Of a stretch of DNA of 64,000 nt, positions 1-8,322 are shown one piece after another. Source of the stretch: Halobaculum halobium. Its GTDB lineage: Archaea > Halobacteriota > Halobacteria > Halobacteriales > Haloferacaceae. Location of the stretch: contig NZ_CP126158.1 in the NCBI RefSeq assembly GCF_030127145.1, positions 992,001 to 1,056,000 on the forward strand. Reading direction: 5' to 3'. Made by a program: the position numbers and the translations under genes. Numbering within the stretch: position 1 is the first letter of the stretch; each line of letters starts with the position of its first letter. The notes under the pieces were generated by a model. It saw only the letters and a program-made list of their open reading frames with translations, was not told where the DNA came from and searched no databases.

Positions 1-1
1 G

Positions 2-634
2 ATCGGCGCCGCGATTGGGACTCCCACGGACACGATCGCGCTGTCGGTCGTACTCACGGCGCTGATCGCCCGCGTCGCGTTCGGCTACCCGCTGGTCGGC
101 AAGGCCGCTGGCGGGGGCCTGCTCGACATGTCGCCGTTCGAGCGGGAGGAGCCACGCGCCGCCGCCGACGGCGGCGAGATCCCCGAAGAGCACGCGGGGC
201 GGCTCGCCACCGAACCGTGGCTACCCCACCAGTACAAGTGGGCGGGCGTCGCGACGATCGGCCTCGTGGGCGGCATCCTCGGCGGGTACATCTGGATTCA
301 GACGGGGAGCATCTTCCTCGGCTACGGCATCTCGGCGATCAGTCTGCTGTTCCTCCAGTTGGGCGTCGAGAAGATCCCGGTCACCCACCACATCACGCTC
401 ATCGGCGCCGTCGGCGCGGTCGTCGTCGACCCCATCGCCGGGAGCGTCGTCGCGCTGCTGGCCGCGGGGGCCTTCGGCATCATCAGCGGACTGCTGGGAG
501 AAGTGACCCAGCGGCTGCTGTACGCCCACTCCGGTACCCACGTGGACCCGCCCGCGATGGCGATCGCCATCGCGATGCTCGTCATCGCGGTGCTGTCGCT
601 GCTGGGCGTCATCCCCAACGCGGGCTACCTCTGA
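2..634 (+). CDS. Multispan membrane protein, 5'-truncated
   Basis: The reading frame is open from the window edge to a TGA at 632-634, so only the last 210 residues are visible and the start lies outside. An ATG at 128 is in frame, but the coding sequence clearly continues upstream of it with hydrophobic residues (TIALSVVLTALIARVAFG). After a hydrophilic acidic loop of about 40 residues come hydrophobic stretches around the WAGVATIGLVGGILGGYIW, HHITLIGAVGAVVVD and AMAIAIAMLVIAVLSLLGV segments. This suggests an integral membrane protein with at least five or six spans. No catalytic motif is recognised; it resembles uncharacterised haloarchaeal membrane proteins. Function unknown. Confidence 0.8.
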   Translation: MGAAIGTPTDTIALSVVLTALIARVAFGYPLVGKAAGGGLLDMSPFEREEPRAAADGGEIPEEHAGRLATEPWLPHQYKWAGVATIGLVGGILGGYIWIQTGSIFLGYGISAISLLFLQLGVEKIPVTHHITLIGAVGAVVVDPIAGSVVALLAAGAFGIISGLLGEVTQRLLYAHSGTHVDPPAMAIAIAMLVIAVLSLLGVIPNAGYL

Positions 635-757
635 GTCGCCAGCCGATCGAACGGCGTCGCCGGCGAACGCCGCGACGCCCCTCGCGCCCCGGTTCCTCCC
701 TCCCTCGCGGGACGTTCGCCGCCGAACTTATCCCCGCGAGCGACCTCTCCACGCCCG

Positions 758-1468
758 ATGAAGGTCGCACTCGTCACCGTCGGCGACGAACTCCTCGCGG
801 GCGACACCGCGAACACGAACGCCTCGTGGCTCAGCGAACGGCTCACCGCCAGCGGCGTCGCCGTCGAGCGCGTGACGACCGTCCCCGACCGCGTCGACGA
901 CATCGCGGGCGTCGTCGGGGAGTACCGCGACGCCTACGACGCGGTGCTGGTCACCGGCGGCGTCGGTCCGACGCACGACGACGTGACGATGGACGGCGTC
1001 GCCGCCGCCGTCGGCGCCGACCTCGCGGCCAACGACGAGGCCCTCGCGTACCTCACCGAGCACGGCGGCTACGCGGCCGAGGACCTCACTGAAGGGACCA
1101 CGCACCTCCCGGCGGGCGCACGCGTCATCCACAACGAGGAGGGCGTCGCGCCGGGCTGTGTGATCGATTCGGTGTACGTGTTCCCCGGCGTTCCCGTCGA
1201 GATGAAACCGATGTTCGAGTCGGTGGCCGCGGAGTTCACCGGCGACGAACCGCACACGGCCGTCGTCGAGACCGATGAACCCGAATCGCGTCTGCTCGAC
1301 CGGCTCGCGACGGTGCGCGAGCGGTACGACGTCGCGGTCGGCTCCTACCCCGGCGACACAGTCCGGGTGAAGTTCACGGGCACCGACGAGGCGCTCGTCA
1401 CCGACGCCGCCGACTGGTTCCGCGAGCGCGTCGAGACGGCGGAGTCGCCGCCGGCGGCCGAGGACTGA
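758..1468 (+). CDS. CinA-like MoCF-domain (molybdopterin-binding) protein
   Basis: 236 residues forming a single MoCF_biosynth domain, as in MoaB/MogA and the N-terminal half of CinA. The family signature is GDELLAGDTANTN near residue 11 and VTGGVGPTHDDVT near residue 67. The C-terminal PncC/amidase domain of full CinA is absent, which is usual for the archaeal single-domain form. MoCF domains bind molybdopterin or a nucleotide-like ligand; in CinA relatives the N-terminal domain is linked to ADP-ribose/NAD pyrophosphatase activity. Which applies here cannot be decided from sequence. The ATG at 758 follows a GC-rich gap after the membrane protein, and no partner gene is adjacent. Confidence 0.88.
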   Translation: MKVALVTVGDELLAGDTANTNASWLSERLTASGVAVERVTTVPDRVDDIAGVVGEYRDAYDAVLVTGGVGPTHDDVTMDGVAAAVGADLAANDEALAYLTEHGGYAAEDLTEGTTHLPAGARVIHNEEGVAPGCVIDSVYVFPGVPVEMKPMFESVAAEFTGDEPHTAVVETDEPESRLLDRLATVRERYDVAVGSYPGDTVRVKFTGTDEALVTDAADWFRERVETAESPPAAED

Positions 1469-1566
1469 GTGAGAGGCGAGAGTCTCCGGATCGCGGAGTT
1501 GCCGATGCCGTCACGGTCGCGACGCGACGCGTCGGGGCGGCGCTACTGGGTCGGATTCGGCTCAGC

Positions 1567-1695
1567 TTAGCGGTAGAGGTACGCGAGCCAAACGGCGACG
1601 ACCACGATACTCACGACCAGCACGACCGACGCGGTCAGCGTCGTCGGGAGCGCGACCTCGGACCCGGATTCGGCGGCAAGCGGAAGCGGATTCAT
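1567..1695 (-). CDS. Small single-span membrane protein (42 aa)
   Basis: A 42-residue frame starts at the ATG on the minus strand (1693-1695) and ends with TAA at 1567-1569. After a short N-terminal part (MNPLPLAAESGSEVALP) it has one strong hydrophobic helix (about residues 22-40, VVLVVSIVVVAVWLAYLY) and ends in YR. A TATA-like element at 1720-1726 sits 28 bases before the ATG, the usual spacing for a leaderless haloarchaeal transcript, which supports expression. No homologous function is recognised; small single-helix proteins like this are common and mostly uncharacterised in haloarchaea. Confidence 0.7.
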   Translation of the reverse strand: MNPLPLAAESGSEVALPTTLTASVVLVVSIVVVAVWLAYLYR

Positions 1696-1719
1696 GCGCG
1701 GGAGTGGGACCGAACGCCG

Positions 1720-1726
1720 TATAAAC
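1720..1726 (-). promoter_or_regulatory. TATA box for the 42-aa membrane protein
   Basis: GTTTATA on the minus strand, centred 28 bases upstream of the ATG at 1695. It lies in a short AT-rich patch inside GC-rich DNA, consistent with a leaderless archaeal promoter. Confidence 0.5.
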
Positions 1727-1831
1727 GTGTATATCCCGGGCAGCGACGCCGCCGGCTGGGGACGAATCGAGACGGGTGGAGATGCGATGTGACGAGGTGA
1801 GCCGAGATGCGAGGAGAGGAGACGGCGCGGC

Positions 1832-2656
1832 TCAGTCGTCGGTCGCGGCGGGGGCCGACGCCGGGTCGTAGCGGTCCGCGATGGCGTCGAGCGCCTCGTG
1901 GTGGCGGGTCGTGTGCGGCGCCGTCAGCGGCGACACGGAGATGCGGCCCTCGACGACGGCGCGCCGGTCGGTGCCGACCGGGTCGGGGATGTCGCCCGAC
2001 TGCATCCGGTCCCACGTGCGGTCGATCAGGTCCACGTGGTCGCCGTCGCGCTCGGCGGTCATGTCGTACAGCGTCGAGGGACGGGTGACCTCCATGCCAG
2101 TCGCAGCGCCCTCCGGCGTCCACGGCGCGTTCACGTTCAGGTAGTCCGCCTCCTCGAACACGCCGGCGTCGGGAGCGCGGTCGGCGAGGTAGCGCGTGAC
2201 GGCCGCCGCCCCCCGGTAGTCCGCCAGGTCCGAGGCCTTCCTTCGCCAGTCGTCGCCGCTGCCGCCGGGGACGTACAGCGAGACGGCGATCGCGGGCACG
2301 CCGAAGAACGCCGCCTCGACCGCCGCCGAGACGGTGCCCGAGCGGCCGAGGACGTACGCGCCGATGTTGGCGCCCTTGTTGCACCCGGCGACGACCATGT
2401 CCACGTCCGGGCACAGCGACTCCAGCCCGGCGACCGTGCAGTCGGCCGGCGTGCCCGCGATGGCGTAGCCCAGTTCGTGCTCGCGGACCTCGACGCGCCG
2501 CGAGAGTTTGCGGCCGACGGCCGATTGGTCGTCTGCGGGCGCGACCGCGACGACCTCGCCGATCGTCGAGAGCGCGTCGTACAGGGCTCGAACGCCCGGG
2601 CTCTCGATGCCGTCGTCGTTCGTCAGGAGGAATTTCGGGGCGTCGCTGGCGCTCAT
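1832..2656 (-). CDS. surE: 5'/3'-nucleotidase SurE
   Basis: SurE is a metal-dependent phosphatase acting on 5'- and 3'-nucleoside monophosphates. The N-terminus has the family signature LTNDDGIESPGVRAL (metal-binding DD pair), followed by the GCNKGANIG loop near residue 100 and NVNAPW near residue 175. From the ATG at 2656 the protein is 274 residues, a normal family length. An ATG nine codons further upstream (2683) is possible, but the NDDG motif lies close to the N-terminus in SurE proteins, so the shorter form is preferred. A PRC-barrel gene precedes it on the same strand with a gap of about 40 bases, so the two may be co-transcribed. Confidence 0.93.
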   Translation of the reverse strand: MSASDAPKFLLTNDDGIESPGVRALYDALSTIGEVVAVAPADDQSAVGRKLSRRVEVREHELGYAIAGTPADCTVAGLESLCPDVDMVVAGCNKGANIGAYVLGRSGTVSAAVEAAFFGVPAIAVSLYVPGGSGDDWRRKASDLADYRGAAAVTRYLADRAPDAGVFEEADYLNVNAPWTPEGAATGMEVTRPSTLYDMTAERDGDHVDLIDRTWDRMQSGDIPDPVGTDRRAVVEGRISVSPLTAPHTTRHHEALDAIADRYDPASAPAATDD

Positions 2657-2695
2657 CGTCCGCACGTCGGTCGGACCCGTCAAAAGCGCGCCGCC

Positions 2696-3067
2696 TCAGA
2701 CGATCGGGTCTTCGTCGGCCGACGCGTCCCCGCGAGCGGGGGGGTCGTCGCGGTCGCCTGGGTCGGTGTCGGGCGCGCGTCCGTCGCCGCGTGCGCCCGG
2801 GAGCGGAAGCGCCGCCTCGCGCGCGGCGCTCCGGAGGACGATCGCGTCGCCGACGCCCCGGACGAGGCGGTACGGGACGCGTACGCCCGCGGCGGCGCTC
2901 GGCAGCCCGCCCACGGTCTCCTCGGCGACATCCGAGAGCGCGAGCGCGACCGAGCCGCCCGACTCGAGGTCGACGAGCACGTCGGTCACTCGGCCGACGC
3001 GCGCGCCGTCCGCCGTGAACACCGCCGTGTTCGCGAGGTCCGTCACCGGCGTGGTGTCGGATGGCAT
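2696..3067 (-). CDS. PRC-barrel domain protein
   Basis: 123 residues from the ATG at 3067. Residues about 8-75 fit a PRC-barrel fold (TPVTDLANTAVFTADGARVGRV, then VLVDLESGGSVALALS, then a VPYRLVRGVGDAIVLR strand pair). The C-terminal 40 residues are an acidic, Pro/Gly/Asp-rich tail of low complexity. PRC barrels occur in RimM and photosynthetic reaction centre H subunits and usually mediate RNA or protein contacts; haloarchaea carry many small uncharacterised members. The start was chosen because a GTTAAG element near 3090 lies about 25 bases before 3067, whereas the ATG at 3094 would precede that promoter. Confidence 0.78.
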   Translation of the reverse strand: MPSDTTPVTDLANTAVFTADGARVGRVTDVLVDLESGGSVALALSDVAEETVGGLPSAAAGVRVPYRLVRGVGDAIVLRSAAREAALPLPGARGDGRAPDTDPGDRDDPPARGDASADEDPIV

Positions 3068-3188
3068 GATAGTCCGACCTTCGCTGCCTGTCACTTAACG
3101 TCTTCTCAGATCGGGCGAGGGGACGGAGCCTTCTGGTCGCTGTCGGGACTCGACTGTCGTCTCTCGCGGCCGTCGCCCGACGAGCATG

Positions 3189-4178
3189 TCAGTACGTCCG
3201 CAGGTCGAACGCGAGCGCCGCGAGCCGGTCGCGGAGGGCGGGCCCGCCGAGGAACGATCCCCGCGGACTGGCGCCGTACTCGCCGTCCGGACGGGGCGCG
3301 GCGGCGTCGCCGTAGCGGTCGATCTCGGTGACGAGGCGCAGCCGGACGGTTCGCACGTCGCGACGGTCGACGCCGACGTCCACGTCGAGGTGGCGGTCGT
3401 CGATGACGCGCAGGAGGCGGCCGGTGTCGCGGTCGAGCGTCGCCCGAACCGCCGCGTCGTCGTGGATCGCCTCGACGGGGACGAACGGCAGCGGCACCGC
3501 CTGTGCGTACGCCTCGGCGCCGGACAGCCGGTACGTGACGGTCGCGCCGTCGCGGTCGTGTTCGGCCCACGACGCCCGATGCGGACGGATCGGCTCGCCG
3601 AACAGCGGGCGGTCGAAGTCGGACACCGGTGCCGTTCCGGCGTAGCCGCCGTCGACCGTCACGGGGTCGCCGACGGCCTGCGGGGGCGCGTCGCGGTCGT
3701 ACGACAGCCGCCCGTCGTCCGCGTGGAACACGAACCGCTCGGGCAGCGTGGCCGGGTCGGCGAGGGTGGCGTCGACGAAGTGGATGTACGCGTTGATCGT
3801 CGCGTACGGGGTGAGCGTCCGCGAATCGACGCCGTCGCGCTCGCGGTCGAGGCGCACTACCCCGTTCCCGAACGTGGTGAGCGCGTGAGTGTGTCGCCGA
3901 CGCGAGTGCTCGTGGAGTTCGCGGTGGCGCGTCAACGGATACGGCGCCTCCCCTGTCCAATCGGAGGCCATCGCGACGCGCGTCACCGACCGATGGTCTG
4001 CCTCGAACAGGTGGCGGACGGCCGCGAGGACGCGCTCGCGCGGGGTCGGGTCGGCGCCGAGGTCGCCGTCGGGCGGTCCCGGGTCGTACGGCCGAACGTC
4101 GGCGACGCGGGCGGCGCCGTAGCCCGTCGCCGTCGCCGCGGCCGCGCCGACGCCCGAGAGGAAGCGCCGTCGATTCAC
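3189..4178 (-). CDS. Tat-exported hypothetical protein
   Basis: From the GTG at 4178 the protein is 329 residues and begins with a textbook twin-arginine signal (NRRRFLSGVGAAAATATGYGAA), so it is exported folded and probably remains at the cell surface. The rest is a soluble domain with no recognised family and no clear catalytic motif. An ATG at 4271 is in frame but would put 31 odd residues before the RRR. The GTG also overlaps the upstream lipoprotein stop in a GTGA arrangement once that gene's frame is corrected, indicating translational coupling. The two are probably one operon encoding surface proteins. Confidence 0.75.
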   Translation of the reverse strand: MNRRRFLSGVGAAAATATGYGAARVADVRPYDPGPPDGDLGADPTPRERVLAAVRHLFEADHRSVTRVAMASDWTGEAPYPLTRHRELHEHSRRRHTHALTTFGNGVVRLDRERDGVDSRTLTPYATINAYIHFVDATLADPATLPERFVFHADDGRLSYDRDAPPQAVGDPVTVDGGYAGTAPVSDFDRPLFGEPIRPHRASWAEHDRDGATVTYRLSGAEAYAQAVPLPFVPVEAIHDDAAVRATLDRDTGRLLRVIDDRHLDVDVGVDRRDVRTVRLRLVTEIDRYGDAAAPRPDGEYGASPRGSFLGGPALRDRLAALAFDLRTY

Positions 4179-4683
4179 CGGTTCCCCGCAGCCGTCGTTT
4201 CCGCGGCCACTGTCTCCGTATCCGCCGTCCCAGTTGCCCGGCCCGAAGTCGGCTGGCTCTCGATCCGCCATCGGCCGGCGGCCCGCGAGCTATCGGCCTC
4301 CGGGTCCGTCCACACGATCCGGAGGGTTCCGGGGGAATCGACGGGAACCCGGAGCCGCGCGCCCGGCGTCAGCGGGAACGCGGCCAGGGGGTCGCCGAAG
4401 TCGCCGCCGCCTGGGTCGGCGTCCGAGTCGCCGACCCACAGTCGCTCGACGCGCTCCCCTCTTCCGGGGAGACCACGACGACGAGCCCACCGGTGTTGTC
4501 GGCGGTGAGTCGGTTCCCCCGGGCGAACTCGACGACGTACGCGTCGTCGTCGGGGTCCCAGTCGACTTCGAAGAAGGCGTTCGGCGGCGTCTCGGGGTAA
4601 CCGTCCGTGGAGGGCGGGGAGGGCGCGAGCCCGCAGCCGGCGAGCGCCGCCGGCGCGGCCGCGAGGACCGTTCGTCTGTACAC
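4175..4683 (-). CDS. Lipoprotein, frame broken by a one-base deletion
   Basis: GTG at 4683 starts YRRTVLAAAPAALAGCG, a signal with a twin-arginine-like start and a lipobox ending LAGC, so the mature protein is lipid-anchored. The frame reads through NAFFEVDWDPDDDAYVVEF and NTGGLVVVVSPEEG, then turns to nonsense at a C-run (4456-4459 on the plus strand). One base added there restores ERVERLWVGDSDADPGGGDF, LAAFPLTPGARLRVPVD and GTLRIVWTD up to a TGA at 4175-4177. Length then becomes 169 residues with no other defect. The beta-rich ending resembles pilin-like or surface beta-sandwich proteins, but no family is certain. An AT-rich element precedes the GTG by about 25 bases. Confidence 0.65.
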
Positions 4684-4772
4684 GGCCCGAGGTACGGACT
4701 CAGGGTGGTAAATCCCACGGCGTCGCAACCGCGGACCGCAACGCACAGGGGCCCCGCGCGACAGCCCCCGAT

Positions 4773-5135
4773 ATGGGATTCGGAAGCACGGCCAAGAAGC
4801 TCCAGACGGTCGCCGACCTCGCCGAGAAGCTGTACGCCAAGGTCAACGAGATCCGCGAGCGCGTCGAGGCGATGCAGGGAGCCGTCCAAACCACCGAAGA
4901 GCGAGTGAAGACGCTCGAACGCGACCTCGCCGAACAGCGCGCGATCGTCGAGGCGATCGCGGAGGCGCAGGACGTCGACGTGGACGCGGTACTCACGGAG
5001 GTATCGGACGAGGCGGACACGCCGGACGAGGCCGGCGCGGAAGACGCCGACACCGTGGGCACCGACGGTGACGCGAACGCCGACGGCGACGACACTGGTG
5101 CCGTCGACGGCGACGACAGCGCCACGGGCGCCTGA
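4773..5135 (+). CDS. Coiled-coil protein, DUF5798-like
   Basis: 120 residues. The first 75 form a continuous amphipathic helix rich in heptad positions (AKKLQTVADLAEKLYAKVNE, then VKTLERDLAEQRAIVEAIAEA), typical of a coiled coil. The remaining 45 residues are a highly acidic Asp/Ala/Gly tail without structure. The N-terminal GFGSTAKKLQTVADLAEKLY sequence matches small haloarchaeal proteins catalogued as DUF5798, whose function is unknown; oligomerisation is the only property visible. It lies between a divergent lipoprotein gene and a cysteine synthase gene on the same strand. Confidence 0.8.
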   Translation: MGFGSTAKKLQTVADLAEKLYAKVNEIRERVEAMQGAVQTTEERVKTLERDLAEQRAIVEAIAEAQDVDVDAVLTEVSDEADTPDEAGAEDADTVGTDGDANADGDDTGAVDGDDSATGA

Positions 5136-5202
5136 GGAACCCGCCCCAACGGGGCCAGACTCGATAGAAAGATACGTGTTCGTCGGCAATCGTTGCCAGC
5201 CT

Positions 5203-6183
5203 ATGACCGCCCACCGCGAACCCCTCGACTCCGTGCTGGAGACGATCGGGGAGACGCCGCTCGTCCGGGTCCACGCCGCGCCCGACGGGGTCCCGGTGTA
5301 CGCCAAGCTGGAGTCGTTCAACCCCGGCGCGTCAGTGAAAGACCGGATCGGCGCGTACATGCTCGAACGGATGCTGGAGGAGGAAACGATCTCCCCCGGC
5401 GGCACCGTCATCGAGCCGACAGCGGGCAACACCGGCATCGGCTTTGCGGTCGCGGCGGGCCAGCTCGACGTGAACGCCGTGTTCGTTGTGCCCGAGCGCT
5501 TCAGCGTGGAGAAACAGCAGCTCATGCGCGCGCTCGGCGCCGAGGTCGTCAACACGCCGACCGAGGACGGCATGGGGGGCGCGATCGAGCGCGCACACGA
5601 ACTCGCCGAGGAACTCGACGACGCGGTCGTTCCCCAGCAGTTCGCCAACCCGCTCAACGCCGAGGCGCACTACGCGACGACCGCACCCGAAGTGTTCGAC
5701 GCGCTCGACGGCGAGGTCGGCGCTATCGTCGCCGGGATGGGGACCGGTGGGACCCTGATGGGGATGGCCGACTACGCCCGCGAGCGGGGGTCGGACGCGC
5801 GGATCGTCGGCGTCCAGCCGGAGGGGTCGACGTACGGCGATCTGTTCGGCGAGGACGCCGAGGAGGGCGAGTACAAGACCGAGGGGATCGGCACCCACGA
5901 CGTGTCGACGAACGAGCTGGTCGATCCGGAGAAGCTCGACGACCTCAAGACCGTCTCCGACCGTGCGGTCCACGCGGAGATGGCTCGGTTAGCGCGCGAG
6001 GAGGGGCAGTTAGTCGCCTCCAGCGCGGCCGCGAACTCGCTGGCGGCGATCGAGGTCGCCGAGGAGATCCGCGACGGCGCCGTCGACGTCCCTCACGAGA
6101 CGGTCGTCACGGTGTTTTGCGACTCCAGCGAGCGATACCTCTCGAAGGGCGTGTACCGGGACTTCGAGGAGTGGACTGGGTAG
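5203..6183 (+). CDS. cysK: PLP-dependent cysteine synthase family protein
   Basis: 326 residues of the fold-type II PLP family: O-acetylserine sulfhydrylase, CysM and the catalytic part of cystathionine beta-synthase. The PLP lysine is K46 in PGASVKDRIG. The substrate loop TAGNTGIG and the phosphate-binding GTGGTLMG are present, as is the conserved GIGTHDV-type segment. It would make cysteine from an activated serine (O-acetyl- or O-phosphoserine) and sulfide; the exact donor cannot be read from sequence. The ATG at 5203 starts MTAHREPLDSVLETIGETPL, the canonical N-terminus; the longer in-frame extension upstream is low-complexity and rejected. Confidence 0.9.
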   Translation: MTAHREPLDSVLETIGETPLVRVHAAPDGVPVYAKLESFNPGASVKDRIGAYMLERMLEEETISPGGTVIEPTAGNTGIGFAVAAGQLDVNAVFVVPERFSVEKQQLMRALGAEVVNTPTEDGMGGAIERAHELAEELDDAVVPQQFANPLNAEAHYATTAPEVFDALDGEVGAIVAGMGTGGTLMGMADYARERGSDARIVGVQPEGSTYGDLFGEDAEEGEYKTEGIGTHDVSTNELVDPEKLDDLKTVSDRAVHAEMARLAREEGQLVASSAAANSLAAIEVAEEIRDGAVDVPHETVVTVFCDSSERYLSKGVYRDFEEWTG

Positions 6184-6222
6184 CGTGCCCGACAGTCGGG
6201 GACCGCACCCGAGCGGGCGGAG

Positions 6223-6660
6223 TCAGGACTCGCGTTCCAACTCCCGTTCGAGCAGCCGGACGTTGTGGCGATTGAGCTTCACGACCGCGTCGAGGGCGTC
6301 GCCGACGATCGGGACCGAGCCGACGAGGAGGTCGAGCCCGACGTACAGGAGCATCCGCGCGAGCGTTCGCTTTCGGGCGCCGAGCCGGAACGCCTCCCAG
6401 ACGACGAGGAGCGCGAGCAGCGTCGCAAGGAGGTCACCGAGCACGGGGACCACGCCCGCGAGCGCGTCGACGCCGACGCGGTAGCGGACGACGGGCAGCC
6501 GGATCGCGTCGTCGAGCAGGTGTGCGACGCGTCTGGCACGTCGGAGCCGGCGGGCGCCCGCGGGAGTCCGCGTCAGCGACTCGGCCGGCCGGTCGGCGAG
6601 CGGGAGTCCGCCGTCGCTCGCCGCCGCGGCGTCCGGTCGGTCGCCTGCCGAGGGCGCCAT
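6223..6660 (-). CDS. DUF4112 membrane protein (paralog 1)
   Basis: 145 residues. After a 35-residue disordered N-terminus comes the DUF4112 core: a helix ending in a basic R-rich patch, then RVGVDALAGVVPVLGDLLATLLALLVVW, and a second pair VGLDLLVGSVPIVGDALDAVVK. The paired G-x-x-P-x-x-G-D motifs are the hallmark of DUF4112 and resemble short membrane hairpins. Function is unknown. Its ATG overlaps the TGA of the UPF0058 gene by one base (TGATG), so both are translated from one message. A second DUF4112 gene lies at 45764. Confidence 0.82.
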   Translation of the reverse strand: MAPSAGDRPDAAAASDGGLPLADRPAESLTRTPAGARRLRRARRVAHLLDDAIRLPVVRYRVGVDALAGVVPVLGDLLATLLALLVVWEAFRLGARKRTLARMLLYVGLDLLVGSVPIVGDALDAVVKLNRHNVRLLERELERES

Positions 6661-6938
6661 CAGAGCTTGGACTCGGCGTCGTCCGCGAGTTCCTCCATGC
6701 GCTTGCCGACGCGCCCGGCGTTGGAGAACTCGTCGTCGGTCATGGCGGTCGCGAGGGCGTTGCCGAGCACGAACACGGCGTGTTTGTGCTCGCTCTTGGA
6801 CTTGTGGACGTGCGAGGGGTCGACGCTCAGCTCGTGGTACGGCTCGAACAGCGCCTCGTCGACCTCCTCGCGCTCGGAGAAGTGCTCCATGATGGTGACC
6901 ATCTGTTCGTGGAGTTCGAGGAGTTCGTCCTTGTGCAT
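6660..6938 (-). CDS. UPF0058 family protein
   Basis: 92 residues, nearly all helical and acidic. The N-terminus MHKDELLELHEQMVTIMEHF and the central HVHKSKSEHKHAVFVLGNAL are diagnostic of UPF0058, a family restricted to archaea with no assigned biochemical role. The His-rich central segment could bind metal, but that is conjecture. The ATG at 6938 is preceded at 27 bases by a TTAA-containing element (6961-6970), consistent with a leaderless start; the longer in-frame start upstream lacks this support. The next gene, DUF4112, overlaps its stop codon by one base. Confidence 0.9.
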   Translation of the reverse strand: MHKDELLELHEQMVTIMEHFSEREEVDEALFEPYHELSVDPSHVHKSKSEHKHAVFVLGNALATAMTDDEFSNAGRVGKRMEELADDAESKL

Positions 6939-6960
6939 GGGCGTGGATTGGCTACTGTGT

Positions 6961-6970
6961 GAGTTAAGCG
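6961..6970 (-). promoter_or_regulatory. Probable TATA element of the UPF0058-DUF4112 operon
   Basis: CGCTTAACTC on the minus strand, centred about 27 bases before the ATG at 6938; correct spacing for a leaderless archaeal transcript. Confidence 0.45.
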
Positions 6971-7173
6971 TTGTTCGTGGGGTAGTCGCACGCTCGGCGG
7001 TATCGCGGCCACGTTCGGTGCGAACGCGAGGCCACCGTCGTGAGGTATCCGTCGCGACGCACACGTCCCGAAACGCAGGCGCCGGATCGACCGCTCGGCG
7101 GGGAGAGAATATCGGCGGAGGAGGGAGTCTGGATCGTGGAGGACCGAAATCTGCCGTTCGACGGACGGCCCGC

Positions 7174-7389
7174 TCAGAACACGTACTCGTCCTCGTGTCC
7201 CATCATCCCGTCGTCTTCGAACCCCGGCTCCGTCTCGTTGTCCTGCGGACCGCTCGTCTTGTACGCCTTCATCCCGGTTGAGATCAACTCCTCGATCGCT
7301 TCTTCGCGGTTGACGAACTCACCCTGTTCGACCATCTGGGCGATCTGCATCTCGAGGTGCTCCGGGACCGTGATCTCGACTTTCGGCAT
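7174..7389 (-). CDS. Ribbon-helix-helix (CopG-like) protein
   Basis: 71 residues. The first 45 match the ribbon-helix-helix pattern: a short strand (KVEITVPE), helix one (LEMQIAQMVEQG) and helix two (NREEAIEELISTGMKAYK). The acidic tail ends in DEYVF. In this family two chains form an antiparallel beta ribbon that enters the DNA major groove, so a transcription regulator role is likely; the target is unknown. The sequence matches a haloarchaeal group listed, I believe, as DUF7120. A clear TATA element lies 28 bases upstream of the ATG. Confidence 0.82.
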   Translation of the reverse strand: MPKVEITVPEHLEMQIAQMVEQGEFVNREEAIEELISTGMKAYKTSGPQDNETEPGFEDDGMMGHEDEYVF

Positions 7390-7413
7390 CTACGCGGGGC
7401 TTGACGGACGTAG

Positions 7414-7421
7414 TATTTAAA
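7414..7421 (-). promoter_or_regulatory. TATA box of the ribbon-helix-helix gene
   Basis: TTTAAATA on the minus strand, centred 28 bases before the ATG at 7389, inside an AT-rich patch. Confidence 0.6.
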
Positions 7422-7606
7422 ACCAGCGGGGGATGCTTGCGTCTGTAGAAAGGGATGTTTTGAGCCTGCGCGGAACAGTTTACGTTTGTGAAAGGTATCT
7501 TTGTCGAATCCGGGACGCTCGCAACCCGCGAGTCGCGTCCGCGCGGGCCGCCGATCCGGTCGCCCGGAGCCGACAGCCTCAGGTGAGCGCGGCGGCTGTT
7601 CGACGT

Positions 7607-8209
7607 ATGAGCAGCGAGGTCACCGACTACACGGACCTCTTCGAGGAGTTCTCCGACGAGCGGCTCCCGCCTGGGCAGCGGAAGACCGACCGGTTCCCGG
7701 TGCTGTCGAAGTCGGGGACGCCCGACTGGCACCGCGACGACTGGCGCTTCGAGGTGTGGGGCGCCGTCGACGAGGACCTGACGTTCACGTACGACGAGTT
7801 TCGCGACCTCCCCGCCGAGACGCAACGGCAGGACTTCCACTGCGTCACCGGCTGGTCGAAGTTCGACTGCGAGTTCACCGGCGTCACGTTCCCGCAGTTG
7901 GCCGAACTCGCCGGCGTCCGCGACGACGCCGAGTGGGTCATGTTCCACGCGCTCGACGGCTACACGACCGACCTCCCGCTGGCCGAGTGCGACCGCGAGG
8001 AAGTGCTGTTCGCCTACGACTACGACGGCGAGCGACTGCCGGACGATCACGGGGGACCGTTGCGGGTCGTCACGCCGCACAAGTACGCGTACAAGGGCGC
8101 CAAGTGGGTGACCGGCGTCGAGTTCCTCACCGAGTCCGAGCGCGGGTACTGGGAGAAGCGAGGGTACTCCGACACCGCGAATCCGTGGGAGGAAGAGCGG
8201 TACAGCTAG
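7607..8209 (+). CDS. Sulfite-oxidase-like molybdopterin oxidoreductase
   Basis: 200 residues covering the sulfite oxidase Mo-cofactor domain. The conserved Mo-ligating cysteine is C79 in FHCVTGWSKFD, followed by the VTFPQLAELAG and DGYTTDLPL segments and a C-terminal region (LRVVTPHKYAYKGAKWVTGV) typical of the YedY/SoxC-like short oxidases. No Tat signal is seen, so it is cytoplasmic, unlike bacterial YedY. The physiological substrate is unknown for this archaeal group. The ATG at 7607 starts the conserved part; in-frame sequence upstream is basic and not conserved-looking. There is a 217-base gap to the divergent regulator gene. Confidence 0.88.
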   Translation: MSSEVTDYTDLFEEFSDERLPPGQRKTDRFPVLSKSGTPDWHRDDWRFEVWGAVDEDLTFTYDEFRDLPAETQRQDFHCVTGWSKFDCEFTGVTFPQLAELAGVRDDAEWVMFHALDGYTTDLPLAECDREEVLFAYDYDGERLPDDHGGPLRVVTPHKYAYKGAKWVTGVEFLTESERGYWEKRGYSDTANPWEEERYS

Positions 8210-8322
8210 AGCGAGGCGGAGCGAGCCGTGGGCGGTCTTCGGTCGGCGTCGCGACGGCGGCGGTGCCGGCGGGACCCTCCAGAACCAACGGCGTAAAGAG
8301 CGGCCCGCCCCAATCACGGCTA

